DNA from: Aphrocallistes beatrix
Taxonomy: Eukaryota; Porifera; Hexactinellida; Sceptrulophora; Aphrocallistidae
NCBI GenBank assembly: GCA_963281255.1
Contig: OY725498.1
Span: 3,100,001-3,164,000, forward strand
Length of the DNA: 64,000 nt
Direction of reading: 5' to 3'
In this document: piece by piece, positions 33,127 to 44,223 of the stretch
Position numbering within the stretch: the stretch's first letter is position 1
How the letters are laid out: every line of letters begins with the position of its first letter
Made by a program: the position numbers and the translations under genes
The notes under the pieces: model-generated
What the model saw: the letters and a program-made list of their open reading frames with translations, nothing else
The model's database searches: none
What the model was told of the DNA's origin: nothing

Positions 33127-33654
33127 TCGCTTATATAAACCAGAAGTGATGAGATTCCATAGAAAATATTGACGGAGCAAACGAACACAATAAAGAAATT
33201 CGATATGAAATTTAAAAAATCTAACTTTCAAATTTCGCAGTATTTTGCGTAAGGACAAACATATTACATGTATATATAGTACATACATATGGATGGCTTT
33301 ATTACGCAGTCCATGCCATAGCGGTACCTCCCTACAGTAGCGAAAATTACATAATGAATTGAAATCACGAGAATATCTCCTTTATCTACAATAAAAACAT
33401 ACAAAGGAGTATCCTTGACTGAAACTTTATTTGATCAAAGTGTGTCATAAGAAAATTAATATATATATAAACACATTTTGATGCGTATAGAAGTCTATTT
33501 TGCTTAAGCATCTAATGTTTTATGAATATTTTCTAAAGTCTGTAAAATCATTCTAAAGAAATGCATTTGGTGGAGCCTTATACATGTGGAATAGCCTTAC
33601 TATTAAAACTTGATTAATGTGTTAATGTGTACATAGATACATATAGTATATATA
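33127..33654. other. PTP intron, mostly unannotated
   Basis: At 33597-33625 a lone plus-strand HLR 5' end (CCTTACTATTAAAACTTGAT) is followed by a TA-rich stretch into which the next MITE inserted. Otherwise nothing. Confidence 0.5.
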
Positions 33655-34109
33655 CAGGTATCCCTCGCCGTTCGCGGGGATTACGTTCCTGAGAATTGTC
33701 GCGAATGACAAAATCGCGAACGGCAAGACGTTAGTTCAATGAGAATGGTAGGGTTACGTTCCTAGATTATAAAAACGACGCTAGATACAGTTTGCTAAAT
33801 ACGTTATTGATTCAATAGTTGAGCTGTAATACTCATTCAAACACTGGCACAAGTAAATGGTAGTAATAAATGAAGTGATAAATGAAAGATATAGATCCCC
33901 TAGTAGCAAACCTAAGTACCATACCTAAATAGTAAAGTCTAGCCTTTAGTACTATACCTAAATTGTAGATACGTATAAGGTTATGGACTTATGCTAGCAC
34001 ATAAACTACTGAAGAGAGCAACGAAAACCGCGAATAATCGAGGGAACGAGTCGCGAATAACAAAACAAGACTCAAAGAATGGCAAACCCGCGAACGGCGA
34101 GGTTACCTG
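33655..34109. mobile_element. pogo-like MITE
   Basis: CAGGTATCCCTCGCCGTTCG and (minus strand) CAGGTAACCTCGCCGTTCGC; TA on both sides (33653-33654, 34110-34111). Inner motifs TCGCGAATGAC/ TCGCGAATAAC are mirrored. 455 bp, non-coding. Confidence 0.85.
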
Positions 34110-34144
34110 TATATATATACAGGGATGGTAGAAATGCTGTTAAC

Positions 34145-34450
34145 AGCCACTTTGGCTGTTTGCTGTTAACAGCTCACAATTGGCTGTTAACAGCTACAAT
34201 TTCCAAACAATTAACAGTCTAGCTCTTCTATTATTTGAGCTTTTAAAGCAATTTTTCTTTGCTGTTAACAGTCAATTCGAGCTGTTAACAGCACAATTTG
34301 AGCTGTTAACAGCCAACTCGAGCTGTTAATAGCCCAATTTGAGCTGTTAACAGTCAATTCGAGCAGTTAACAGCCCAATTTTAGCTGTTAACAGCCAATT
34401 CGAGCTGTTAACAGCCCAATTTGAGCTGTTAACAGCCAACAGCCAAATGC
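34145..34450. repeat. tandem GCTGTTAACAGC array
   Basis: About a dozen copies of a 21-22-bp unit such as GAGCTGTTAACAGCCAATTC. GCTGTTAACAGC is itself a 12-bp palindrome, so the array can fold into many hairpins. Confidence 0.88.
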
Positions 34451-34539
34451 AGCATTTTAAAACTATTTTAGTAACATTTCTGTGTGTTCTTTCCTATTAT
34501 TGTATAACCCTGACTTCCCATTTTCTATAATATATTTTA

Positions 34540-35607
34540 GGTAATTTAAGATTGTTTTCCGTCACAAATACTCATATAACATTTGAACTTCTTTTTGAAT
34601 TAGTTCGTAATGACTGAACAGACCCACCGCGTCAAGATTAGTACCTTATTCCAGTCCGGTATTACGTATGCGATGGAGGTATCTCGTCGTACAGGCATCC
34701 CAAAGAGCACGGATTATCGAACAATTTCTAAGCTGAAAGCCGAAATTTCAATTAAGAGAAAGAGAGGTTCTGGAAAAGGCGAGAGTTATCAACAAGAACG
34801 ATACAATAGACAGATGTCTATTATGAAGTTAACGAGCAAATTCAACACCACCCGGTCGAATACATACTCCCGGGAGACTGTGAGGCAGCATCTCAAGAGG
34901 CTGGGACATACCCGAAAGGTTGCGAAGGCAATTCCATTACTCACACAGAGGCTAATGGACAGACGCGTGTCTTGGGCAAAAGATAACAAGGCCACAGATT
35001 GGGAGAAGGTCGTATTCAGCGACGAAATGTCTATTTGGTTGTCACAAGGCAAGATTTTCCTGTGATACAAGAGTGACGAAACCCCAGTAAAACCCACCTC
35101 CAAGCACACACCGAAACTTCATGTTTGGGGTGCCTTTTCTGCTCGTGCACTTTTCCATTGAAGATATTTCGGGAGAATTTGACTGGATTGTGATATATTC
35201 GTATCCTAAAGGAGTCTTGATTGCTCAGAGTCAAGCTCTGTATCCAGATGGTTGGATTTTTCAGGAGGACAATGATCCCAAGCACACCTCCAAGGTTGCG
35301 AAGGATTTCATGCGGAATGAGGGTATAGTCAGAATGGATTGGCCTGCGTGTAGCCCGAATCTCAATCGAATTGAAAACTTATGGGCCTGGAAAAAATGCA
35401 GCTCAATTTGAGATCTCACAGGACTCTTGACGAGCTTGAGAAGACTCTTTATGAAGTCTGGGAAAAAATTTCAATTGACTTTTTGAGGCAATATTGGGAA
35501 TCCATGAAGAAAAGGGGAGTTTTGGTAAAGAAGAGTAAAGGTCAGAAGATTAAGTACTAGTAGATATTATAGTGTAGTGATGTACGTATGTTTTGCATGT
35601 AGTTTGT
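34540..35607 (+). mobile_element. Tc1 element remnant
   Basis: Defined by its transposase. I could not see matching TIRs. The right side ends abruptly where HLR copy 16 begins (about 35608). Confidence 0.65.
34610..35545 (+). pseudogene. Tc1 transposase (DD34E), frameshifted
   Basis: 34610-35065 encodes MTEQTHRVKISTLFQSGITY, a helix-turn-helix (EVSRRTGIPKSTDYRTISKL), a second DNA-binding region (TYSRETVRQHLKRLGHTRK) and WEKVVFSDEMSIWL with the first catalytic Asp. A stop follows. The next segment (35121-35411, shifted) encodes GWIFQEDNDPKHTSKVAKDF with the second Asp and CSPNLNRIENLW with the Glu. By my count 34 residues separate the second Asp and Glu, the Tc1 DD34E spacing. The C-terminal part (LRSHRTLDELEKTL...) continues in another frame to about 35545. 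All three acidic residues survive but the reading frame does not. Confidence 0.88.
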
Positions 35608-35877
35608 ACTAACATACCTCACATATGATGCAACTATTATCAAAAAATGATGACTCATCACTTTGTTATGACGTCATCATTACGCATCAAAAAAATTTTA
35701 AATTCACAAATTTGGTGATTTTTCGAGTGATATCGATTAGCACAGTAGGACAGACATATTTAGAGATGTTATCTCCCTGATAATTAACCAATGTGACTCC
35801 AGGCGACCGAAGGGAGCCTCCGGCGGACACAAAGTGTCCGCCAGCCGCGCAGCGCAAGCAAGCGCGAAGCGCGCTTG
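35608..35877 (+). repeat. HLR copy 16, 3' half
   Basis: From ACTAACATACCTCACATATG to AAGCGCGCTTG, including ATGACGTCATCATTACGCAT and the full hairpin cluster. Confidence 0.85.
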
Positions 35878-35891
35878 TATATATATATCTA

Positions 35892-36438
35892 TCCTTACTA
35901 TTAAAACTCGATTATTGTGTATGTGTATATATATATATATCTGTAACGAATTGATTGAAGAAACTGCCGGTCACAGAAAGCTAATTTTTGGCATGTGGGA
36001 GTATTTTGGCTATGGCTCCACTAAATTCTGAGCTCAGACCAAAATGTCGACTAATCATGGAATTATGACGTCATTGTCAAGTTTGTATAATTAGAAATTT
36101 CAGTTTTTCGACCATAACCCAGCCATTTTAAGTGATGATAGAAGGCTGAAATTTTAATCGAATGTGTATATTAATATATTACAAATGTGATGAAACTATC
36201 ATCAAAAAATGACAACTCATCACTCTGTTATGGCGTCATCATTACGCATCAAAATTTTAAAAATTGACAAATTTGGCGATTTTCCGTGCGTTATCGCATA
36301 TAACTGCAGGACAGATGTATTTCGAGATGTTATCTCCCTTATAATTTTAAACAATGTGACCCCAGGCGCCCAAAGGGCGCCTCCATCGGGCACAAAGTGT
36401 CTGCCATCCGCGCAGCGCAAGAATGCGAATCGCGCATG
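35892..36438 (+). mobile_element. HLR copy 17, full length
   Basis: TCCTTACTATTAAAACTCG, TA repeat, CTGTAACGAATTGATTGAAG, body and hairpins, ending AATCGCGCATG. It follows copy 16 head-to-tail after a 14-bp TA-rich spacer. Confidence 0.85.
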
Positions 36439-36464
36439 TTTACTATAAATTGAATGGTCTAAAG

Positions 36465-38633
36465 CAGTGGTTCCCAACCTTTCCTAACTCACGTACCCCT
36501 TCGAGATAGGAGAATTTCCCGCGTACCCTTGTGAAAAAGTCTAGTTTCGTTTATTATATTAATGTTTATTTCACTAGAAAGAATTACTTTGAGGAGTAGA
36601 ATTATATTATAATAAATTACCTGCCTCAATGAAATGGTTGCGATTGTTTCAATGCAGCTAGCTTCTTAATGTCACGCGAGTATTTGCAATTGCACATCGC
36701 ATGTTGTCTTGAACAGACAATCGATTCCTGTGTTTGGTTTTTATGTGAAAGTGTAGAAAAACCGGATTCACACAAGTAAGTGGAAGAAAATGGGAGTAGC
36801 AGTCTAATTTCCAGTTTAGATACTTTGGGGTACGCATTGACCTTCTTACACCCAGAAACTAATCAGATGAACTTCAGTGAACAATTCTTTTGCATTGCTA
36901 TCATTGATCATTTTAATGAATTCTCCTGTTCGGCTTCTGGGATTGAATTAAAATCAACTTTGAAAGGATTTCTGACAAATTTGAAGTCTCTGTCATTCAC
37001 ATCTTCAAAATATGACAAAAATTATTTCTGCAGTGCTCTCAAGTGCTCCAGGATTACCTCTTTCGTTTCAACATCTAAAACTGTCTTCTTCTCAGTAGTG
37101 AGTGCATTCAAAGTATGAAACTGGTCCAATTTTCCTTTGTTAATTTAACCACTCCACAGCTCTAATTTCATTATAAATGCATTGACCTTATCCACAAAGT
37201 CAAGTATTGTGTTTTCTCTTCCTTGCATGGATAAATTTAGTCTATTCAGTTGAGAAAAAATATCAACAAGGTAGGCAAGTTTTAGGCTCTGCTCGTCTTA
37301 AAATGCAAAATAAACTCTTGAATTTCGCATCGTAATTCAAACACTCGCTTAACAACATTACCTCTGGATAGCCAGCGCACTTCTGTATGAAATAGAAGGG
37401 TTTCTGAACTCGCATCGAGATCTTTACTTAACTCTTACGCTTAAAGAACTACGCTTAATGTAGTTTACCAATTTGATAACCCCAGACATAACATCCAAAA
37501 GCAAAGGTGGGAGTGTTTTAGCAGCAAGTGCATGTCTATGTATCATGCAATGAAGTGACAAAACATCTGAAACTTGAGTTCTAACTCGGGGTTGAAATCC
37601 TGAATGACGTCCTAACATTGCTGGAGCTCCATCAGTACATACACCACATAGGTTTTGCCATTCAAACCGTTATCGATAAAGAATTCGTTAACTTTTTCAA
37701 ATACGTCAATTCCACTTGTTGTCGTTTCTAATGGTAGACAAAAGAGAAAATCTTCTTTAAAATCCCCATCATGAATATATCTGGCAAAGCAAATTAGCTG
37801 AGCACATGAATCTACATCTGTCGACTCATCTAACTGGATACTGAATAAACGAAATGGTGCTGTTTTCATCTCGGATCAACTTGTAACTTGACATCTTCTG
37901 ACATATCTACGATACGACGGTGAACAGTGTAATTGGAAATGGTGCTAATTTCTTAACGTTATCTTCACCTAACATTAACCTAACTGCTTCTTTGATGCAG
38001 GAAGGACCAAAGTTTCCCCAATTGTATGTGGTTTCTTTTGTTGAGCTATTTTCAAGGAAATAACGTAAGACGCTTCAATTGCTGAAACTGAAAGCTGATT
38101 AAACTTCCCAGTGGTATCTAATCGGACTTTCTTTACACCACTTTCTTTTCGTTGAAAATAAGAGGGATCTTTGTCTTCAAGTTCAGGATGACATGTTTCC
38201 AAATGTCTATTCAAAAGGCTTGGTTTCAAGCTGTCAGCAGAAAGTGTTTTAAGGCAGATAACGCATTGTGGATGCTCAATGTTATTGATATTGATTGAAG
38301 TAAAATCATATTTAACATATTGTCGGATACAATCGTCTTTTCTTTCCAGATGTCATTAAGAATAAGGGTACGATATTGCAGAATAAGAATGTAGAACAAA
38401 GTATAGACTATCCATCTATACTATTTATCACTGAAATATGATGTTTATATAAAATACTAATGAATACATACGTAAGTATACATTGCATCACAGCAAGTTT
38501 TTAACGCCAACATTATTATTATACGTCAACTTGAATCTACAAATTATAGTTACCAATAATCTATGATATCTCAATTAAGCAGTTCGCGTACCCCTAACAA
38601 AATGGCTCACGTAACCCAGGTTGGGAACCACTG
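36465..38633 (-). mobile_element. hAT transposon (ZBED5/SCAND3-like), complete ends
   Basis: Ends CAGTGGTTCCCAACCTTTCC and (minus strand) CAGTGGTTCCCAACCTGGGT; perfect 8-bp TSD GTCTAAAG (36457-36464, 38634-38641). 2169 bp with one transposase gene on the minus strand. It sits 90 bp beyond the splice donor of PTP exon 38731-38850. Confidence 0.9.
36615..38290 (-). pseudogene. hAT transposase, ZBED5/SCAND3-like, decayed
   Basis: In minus-strand order: a BED-type zinc finger, CVICLKTLSADSLKPSLLNR then HLETCHPEL (about 38270-38190). Next ASYVISLKIAQQKKPHTIGE and TLVLPA, then APFRLFSIQLDESTDVDSCA and QLICFARYI with the first catalytic Asp of the RNase-H-like fold. DFKEDFLFCLPL, then MLGRHSGFQPRV, LSLHCMIHRHALAAKTLPPL and ETLLFHTEVRWLSRGNVVKR follow. 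Near the C-terminus SSTYLCESGFSTLSHKNQTQ is the dimerisation/insertion motif with the catalytic Glu. The whole domain order of ZBED5-like transposases is present. Several frameshifts and stops break it into pieces. Confidence 0.9.
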
Positions 38634-38730
38634 GTCTAAAGTAAAGATTATTGAATGCCCATAGTAAATACATTGGTAAATGATCATGATCTATTTTATG
38701 CGTAGGAATATTTAATATAATCAAATATAC

Positions 38731-38850
38731 CTGAATAGTGAACTTCCTATGAATGTATGAGGAAGTACTGAAGGTAGAATCGTGGAATATCTTGTATGGA
38801 CCGTAGGATTGAAATGTATCGTCATCTGGCCAATAACAGGAACATTTTAT
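38731..38850 (-). CDS. receptor-type PTP, exon with the CYWP motif
   Basis: The 120-bp exon encodes IKCSCYWPDDDTFQSYGPYK, IFHDSTFSTSSYIHRKFTIQ. KCxxYWP followed by YG and an I-R-x-F strand is a conserved stretch of the PTP domain, between the E-loop region and the WPD loop. The acceptor GCTTTAG precedes ATAAAATG, and donor CAG/GTATAT follows. Phase 0 on both sides, as its neighbours require. The short acidic insert DDDTFQS is compatible with family variation. A hAT element begins 90 bp downstream on the gene's strand. Confidence 0.88.
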
Positions 38851-39452
38851 CTAAAGCATGAAAGTAATTAGGCGTGGGTGCTGTTAGAAATTGCCTACAT
38901 ATCAAAATTCCAAAACCTAAGAGACATAATTCACAAAATTGTCTTGAATTTATCTGAATATTAAAATTTAAAAATGAATGAGAAGGAGGCATAATCAACA
39001 AATTGGGAAACATTAAAATAAATAGTACCAAGTCAAATTTTGCAGAATATGTAGATGCAAAGCATCTTACAAAAAAAGTTACCAAAAATTCCACTCTTGC
39101 AATGTTTAGAACATAAGCACAATTCAACCCTCCAAAATTTGGAGACTTTTTCTACGATTACCTTTTGTAATTTAAGAAAATGTATTTCTATGCGATTGAA
39201 CACCTTATAATACGATTCCTTGGAAATTTTGGTGATATTGTAATAAGAAGTGTCTATAAATACCTAAGAAATGTATCATATTACAGTATTATTGAAAGTT
39301 GAGATATTTATGAATCAGTAAATAGACAAAACAATTTCGTTGGACAGCTATAAGTCATTGTCAATATGACAGACTGAAAGTTTAATTGGTGATCGAAATT
39401 ATCTATTATGTTGCTTTGCTGGTTGGCATATATATATATATATATACATACA
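38851..39452. other. PTP intron, unannotated
   Basis: The 101-codon minus frame here overlaps the exon in another frame and has no domain. Confidence 0.4.
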
Positions 39453-39819
39453 CAGCCGAACCTGCTATAACGGTCACCTGTCTATAGAGGTCACCAATGA
39501 ACAGTGCCGTCCGATATTCCATAATATTGAATCTGTGTTAGCGGTCACCTGCTCAACGCGGCCAGCGGCCACCCATTTGTAGTCCCTTACTGACCTTAAA
39601 ATTGTATATAACGGCCATCAATTTTTCACCTTTTATGTATTCATTACAGAAATGTTAAAACGAAAACAAGTTTCAAGTAATTACTTCAAGTAATGGATTT
39701 CTAAATACTTGATATTTATTGCACTACTTTGATACATTTTGGGGGTTAAGACAATCACATGTATATAACGGCCAATTTTGTCCAGTCCCTTGGGTGGCCG
39801 TTATATACAGATTCCACTG
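39453..39819. mobile_element. pogo-like MITE
   Basis: CAGCCGAACCTGCTATAACG and (minus strand) CAGTGGAATCTGTATATAAC, with mirrored GGTCACC/GGCCACC motifs (TATAACGGTCACC, TATAACGGCCACC). TA-rich flanks. The exact TSD is unclear. Confidence 0.72.
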
Positions 39820-39858
39820 TATATATATAAATCTATATATATATATATACAGTTTGGG

Positions 39859-39966
39859 ATGCAATCTTACTTAGAATTAAGCAATGTGTGCCAAGGCACC
39901 CAAAGCGTGCATCCGGCGGACAAAAGTGTCCGCTAGCCAAGCAGCGCAAACAAGCGAAGCGCGTTC
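39859..39966 (+). repeat. HLR copy 18, 3' fragment
   Basis: TTAGAATTAAGCAATGTG through the hairpin cluster to GAAGCGCGTTC. Confidence 0.7.
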
Positions 39967-40049
39967 ATATTAATAAAATAAGAATGTTAACTGAATGATA
40001 ACGAAAAGGTTTATCTAAACCGTTAATAGATGTGGTTAATTAATTATAA

Positions 40050-40527
40050 CAAGCGCGCTGCGCGGCTGGCGGACACTTTGTGTCCGCCTGAAGAGCCCGC
40101 AGGACGCCTGGGGTCACATTGATTAATTATAAGGGAGATAGCATCTCTAAATACGTCTGTTCTACTATTAAAATCGATATCGAAAGAAAAATCAGCGAAT
40201 TTGTCAATTTTTTTAATTTTTGATGTGAAATGATTACGTCATCACAGTGATGAGTCATCATTTTTTGATAATAGTTGTCTCGTATATGAGGTATATTAAT
40301 ATACACATTCTATTAAAATTTCAGCATTCTATCACATAAAATGGCTGAGTTATGGCCGAAAAACTGAAATTTCTAATTACAAAAAAGGAGACAATGATGT
40401 CATAATTCCATGATGAGTAGACATTTTCGTCTGAACTCAGAACCTAGTAGAGCCATAGCCAAAAGACTTCCTCATGCCAAAAATTAGCTTTCTGCGCCAG
40501 GCAGTTTCTTCAATCAATTCGTTAAAG
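40050..40527 (-). mobile_element. HLR copy 19, left half of a head-to-head pair
   Basis: Hairpin end CAAGCGCGCTGCGCGGCTGG at 40050 to CAATCAATTCGTTAAAG near 40527. A 14-bp TA-rich spacer separates it from copy 20 in opposite orientation. Confidence 0.82.
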
Positions 40528-40541
40528 ATATATACGTATAC

Positions 40542-40834
40542 TATAACGAATTGAATGTAGATACTGCCAGGAACAGAAAAATGGTTTGGGCATTTGGGAG
40601 TCTTTTCTCTATGGCTCCACCAAGTTCTGAGTTCAGACGAAATGCGTATCAAAATTTAAAAAATTGAAAAATTTGGTGATTTATCGTGCGATATTGATTA
40701 TAACCGTACGACAGACGTATTCTAAGATGTTATCCCCCTATAATTGATCAATGTGACCCCAGGCGCCCAAAGGGTTCCTCCGGTGGACACAACGTGTTCT
40801 CCACCCGCGAGCGCAAGCAAGCGAAGCTCGCTTG
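40542..40834 (+). repeat. HLR copy 20, right half of a head-to-head pair, internally deleted
   Basis: TATAACGAATTGAATGTAGA, a short body with a ~200-bp internal deletion after CAGACGAAATG, then the hairpin cluster and GAAGCTCGCTTG. It is followed by TA-rich sequence and an inverted HLR 5' end (40851-40876). Confidence 0.8.
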
Positions 40835-40972
40835 TAAATAAATAAATATACATTAATCAAGTTTTAATAGTAAGGATAAGACTAATACAAGTATATCACG
40901 AAAATGAAGAAAAAGTAAAAGCTTGATAAAATGTTCAGTATAGATATTACCGATTTGAATGTTCATCCATAG

Positions 40973-41190
40973 CCTACTAGATATAAGGCCTCACAGTAAC
41001 TTGCGGATTTTGGACTAGGGATGCGGTAGAAGATGGTTGAAATAATACATGACTTGCCAAAAATCATTAACCAAGCACAATAGAGCTTTGGAATGTATTA
41101 CCAGCATATAAAAATATGGTCTCAAAGTAACCACATCCTTTGTTTAAATTAAAGCTTAGAAGTGCCCTTAAAAGGCCTGTTTCGCAGTAT
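40973..41190. mobile_element. single arm of the CATAG foldback family
   Basis: CATAGCCTACTAGATATAAG and the following ~200 bp match the left arm of 27248-27966 (GGGATGCGGTAGAAGATGG, ACCAGCATATAAAAATATGG). The second arm is absent. Confidence 0.75.
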
Positions 41191-41411
41191 TTTGAGGTGC
41201 TTATATAGATGGTGTACAGGTGGACCCGGAATGTGCTATTATATTTGATCCTGAGGGCTCTTCTATTGCTATCCTACTTAATTATATGAGTAGACTATAC
41301 GTAGTTGCAATGCACATATTTTTTCTCATTTGAATTACGATTTTATTGTTTTTATTTATCTGTTACGTATTTATCAGTTTTTACGTATTTTGATATCATC
41401 AATAATCTGCA

Positions 41412-41987
41412 ATGGATCCGGATGAATGTCATATGCTCGTCAAGTTTCCCACAGAAGAATCCATGACTAATAGGCTTAAATGGAATTTCAAGAGAAAATA
41501 CTCCTCCTATTTCATTGGTCGACAAGGTAGGTCAACACATGGCTTCATCCTGCTTTTCTAGGAATATAACATCCCTCTCACCTAACCCATCCCACTAATT
41601 ATCTTCATGCGCCTTACCTATCATTGAACTTTATCTTTAGAGAGTAAAAAGGCAGAGAAACCGATCTAGAGGTTCCAATTTATTCGATTCACGTAAATGA
41701 TACTACAATTGAATCTTCATCGTCACTACAATTCTTTATGGTGTAATATTTTGTACTTTCGTTATTTAATGTCTTGATTCACAGAAATTCTGAGGGGGAA
41801 TATATGGAGTGGCACCTTCATGACTCCGCTACATGAGAGTTTACATCATAAACTCAAAATGAAGCACGACCATGTCGCCAATGTCCTTCAATCCAAGTTT
41901 TTAAATGATGCACGAGAAGAATATATTGTAATTTTTAGATACCTAAATTGGTTCTTACATCTAATGATATTTCATATAGCAACCTAA
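41412..41987 (+). CDS. candidate two-exon small protein inside a PTP intron, unrecognised
   Basis: Exon 1 (41412-41526): MDPDECHMLVKFPTEESMTN, RLKWNFKRKYSSYFIGRQ, then the donor CAAG/GTAGGT. Exon 2 (41785-41987) after acceptor TTGATTCACAG continues in the right phase: EILRGNIWSGTFMTPLHESL, HHKLKMKHDHVANVLQSKFL, NDAREEYIVIFRYLNWFLHL, MIFHIAT, stop. Both splice sites are good and no stop occurs in 104 codons, which is unusual in this DNA. I recognise no domain. It is on the strand opposite to the PTP gene. It could be a genuine nested gene, a transposon gene fragment, or chance. Another acceptor at 41640 leads quickly to a stop. Confidence 0.3.
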
Positions 41988-42412
41988 TTTCAATAAACCC
42001 AGTATCATCACTCATATATAAGTAACTACAATACCGCCAACACACTGTTTATCTTACACATTGGGCGATTGATTTGCAAAATTTATAAATGAAGCTTGCT
42101 TAAGTTTACTTTTTTATACTTGGTTTTCAAGCATAACAATGTTTTTAATTAGTTTGAGTTAAGTCATAGCATTCTAAGGCAATGGCAGTCATCAAAGAAT
42201 TAGTACAATGGATTGGTTAAATACTTCAAAACCAATAATTTTGATATTGTAGTTATTTCAATTTTCTAGCAATTTAGGCATTCACCCACCCTGACAAACT
42301 AACTATATCAGAACAATTGAAATGAGATATATTATTTGGTTTTTAATGAACATAGTCAAATTAATTAATACTTACTACATACAAAATATCAAAATAATAG
42401 TTTATCACAGAC

Positions 42413-42610
42413 TTGACTTAGCTTGAAGGACAGACTTGACTTACAAGTAGCTTGAGGGACAGACTTGACTTAGCTTGAGGGACACACTTGACATAACTTG
42501 AGAGACAGACTTGACTTAGCTTGAGAGACAGACTTGATTTGAGGGATAGACTTGACTTAACTTGAGAGACAGACCTGATTTAGCTTGAGAGACAGACTTG
42601 ACTTGAGGCA
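42413..42610. repeat. ~24-bp tandem array in P-type copy B
   Basis: About eight imperfect copies of ACAGACTTGACTTAGCTTGA (plus GGG/GAG). Lies inside the transposon. Confidence 0.85.
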
Positions 42611-43354
42611 TCATAAGGAAACAATATATTTCTACAAGTAATAAGGAACAACCATACTCCGGCCTTTCAATAGGATATAGTCACACATTCCGGACTTCTA
42701 CAGCATGTTAAGTCGACTAAATAAACAAAGAATTCATTAAATTAGTTCTTGAATTTAGCAAGTTTACTATTCTCTTGTTTCAATACTAGTGCATTATAAA
42801 TAGGTCTTAACTTTATTAGAAGTGTACAATGCTCTAGTTCCATAGTAGTACATGCCCAATGAATAACATTATTAAGGGAAGAGCCAGAATAAAAGTTTTA
42901 AATTTCTGCTGGGGGTGCAGATATATCGTCGTTAAACGACTATTATTCCCTACCCAATTCACATTGAACAATTTCTAAACATCATTGACGAATTTCAAGA
43001 AGTCAACAGTTGGTTTCTTGTCTACAATGTTCTTTCCCATGATATAAGCTAACAGTCCGGCTGAAGTTGACTAATCGAAAACCTTAGAGGCTAAAATTAC
43101 ATTTTGCCTTTCCAAGCTGACAACCAGTAGGCTTTCGATGTTAAATTGGAGCACGTTTAGATAAATTGAACTTACCCGAATTAAAAAAGGTACTTATGTC
43201 CTCGTTTTTATAGTAACGAGGATTGCATTCACTAAATTTGGGGAAGGTAGATATTTCTTAGTCTTTTAATTAAATTCAGTCAATTGTTTCTACCCAACTT
43301 GAGTATGTATATGCATGATTCTAGAATAACTACATTACTTAAGAAATAACTCAC

Positions 43355-43508
43355 CCTTGGAATCTTGTGGTTTTGGTTGTATTCACAGGTCCTGGACTGG
43401 CTCGATACCTTTTTCACGAAGAGCACCATCTATTGAGAAATTGAAAAACTTCATGAAGTGTTCTACTCGTCTGTAATTGGAAGTAGAGTCAGGCGCGACA
43501 CAAGACAT
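43355..43508 (-). pseudogene. THAP-domain first exon of P-type transposase (copy B)
   Basis: On the minus strand ATG at 43508 opens MSCVAPDSTSNYRRVEHFMK then FFNFS, IDGALREKGIEPVQDL, and the segment ends KPQDSKG before a GTGAGT donor. It is the counterpart of 15885-16035 and supports the same intron position. The pattern M-x-C-V-A-P...H-x-x-K-F...ALREK is THAP-like. An early stop follows QDL in this copy. Its role, if it were intact, would be DNA binding by the transposase. Confidence 0.6.
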
Positions 43509-43825
43509 CGTCCAAAAAATAATTTATGCAATTAGTGTTGCCAAGTGAGGTATTATAAATGAGTAATAGAAATAATATGCTGCAAAACAATACACTCCTG
43601 TAATACACTAATATTGTATGTGAAGTAAATATTAATATTGTGGTTACATAATATTTTCAAAAATGGATATTTAAACAACCATGAACTCAAAATAAGAGAT
43701 AATTATATAGTTGATAATAACAGTTATTTAATTAGCGGTTTTAGGATTGAAGTATTAAACCAATCCATGGTACTAATTTTTTGGTGACTGCCATTGCCTT
43801 AGTATATAGAATGCTATGGTTAAGT

Positions 43826-44223
43826 TTAAGTAGTAATTTCGTGAATGAGATCATAGATACAAAAAAATGGATGTAAAAATAAGAATGGATTACTTGTGTT
43901 CATACATCTAATTTATGTGACAAATTCCACGTTCCCTTACAATATGGAGCAGCCTTAAAAGTATTATTTCATTTTAGAAGTGAGAGCTGATTGAGACGTT
44001 GCTTGGTTGGACACTCGATCTCTATCCTGACTTAAAAGAGCTCCAAGCTGCTAGATATTTTGTGGCTCGTAACATATGACTTCATTATTAGAAATACCTA
44101 TGCGCATTCATTAACTATATATAATCACTAGGTGATGCAATATCTCAATACAATGCTGTGGGATAACTTTGACTCTGTTCAGAAACATCTTCCCCTGTCT
44201 TGTCCAAAAGCCCCCATTATTAA
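43826..44223. other. stretch before the OTU pseudogene
   Basis: An intron-acceptor-like AATCACTAG at about 44131 precedes an open frame (VMQYLNTMLWDNFDSVQKHL ...) leading to the OTU region. I cannot tell whether it is coding. Confidence 0.35.

Larger units (their letters stand above)
42165..43818 (-). mobile_element. P-superfamily-like transposon, copy B
   Basis: Ends CATAGCATTCTAAGGCAATG and (minus strand) CATAGCATTCTATATACTAA with GGATTGGTTTAATACTTCAA, as in copy A. A perfect 7-bp TSD GTTAAGT flanks it (42158-42164, 43819-43825). 1654 bp, with a THAP exon on the minus strand and a 24-bp tandem array. Confidence 0.78.

Noticed and set aside
35031-35285. 84-codon minus-strand ORF
   Set aside because: Antisense to the Tc1 transposase.
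36780-37118. 112-codon plus-strand ORF
   Set aside because: It is the antisense of the hAT transposase C-terminal region (TYLCESGF on the minus strand).
38822-39127. 101-codon minus-strand ORF overlapping a PTP exon
   Set aside because: It uses a different frame from the phosphatase exon, crosses its splice acceptor and has no domain.
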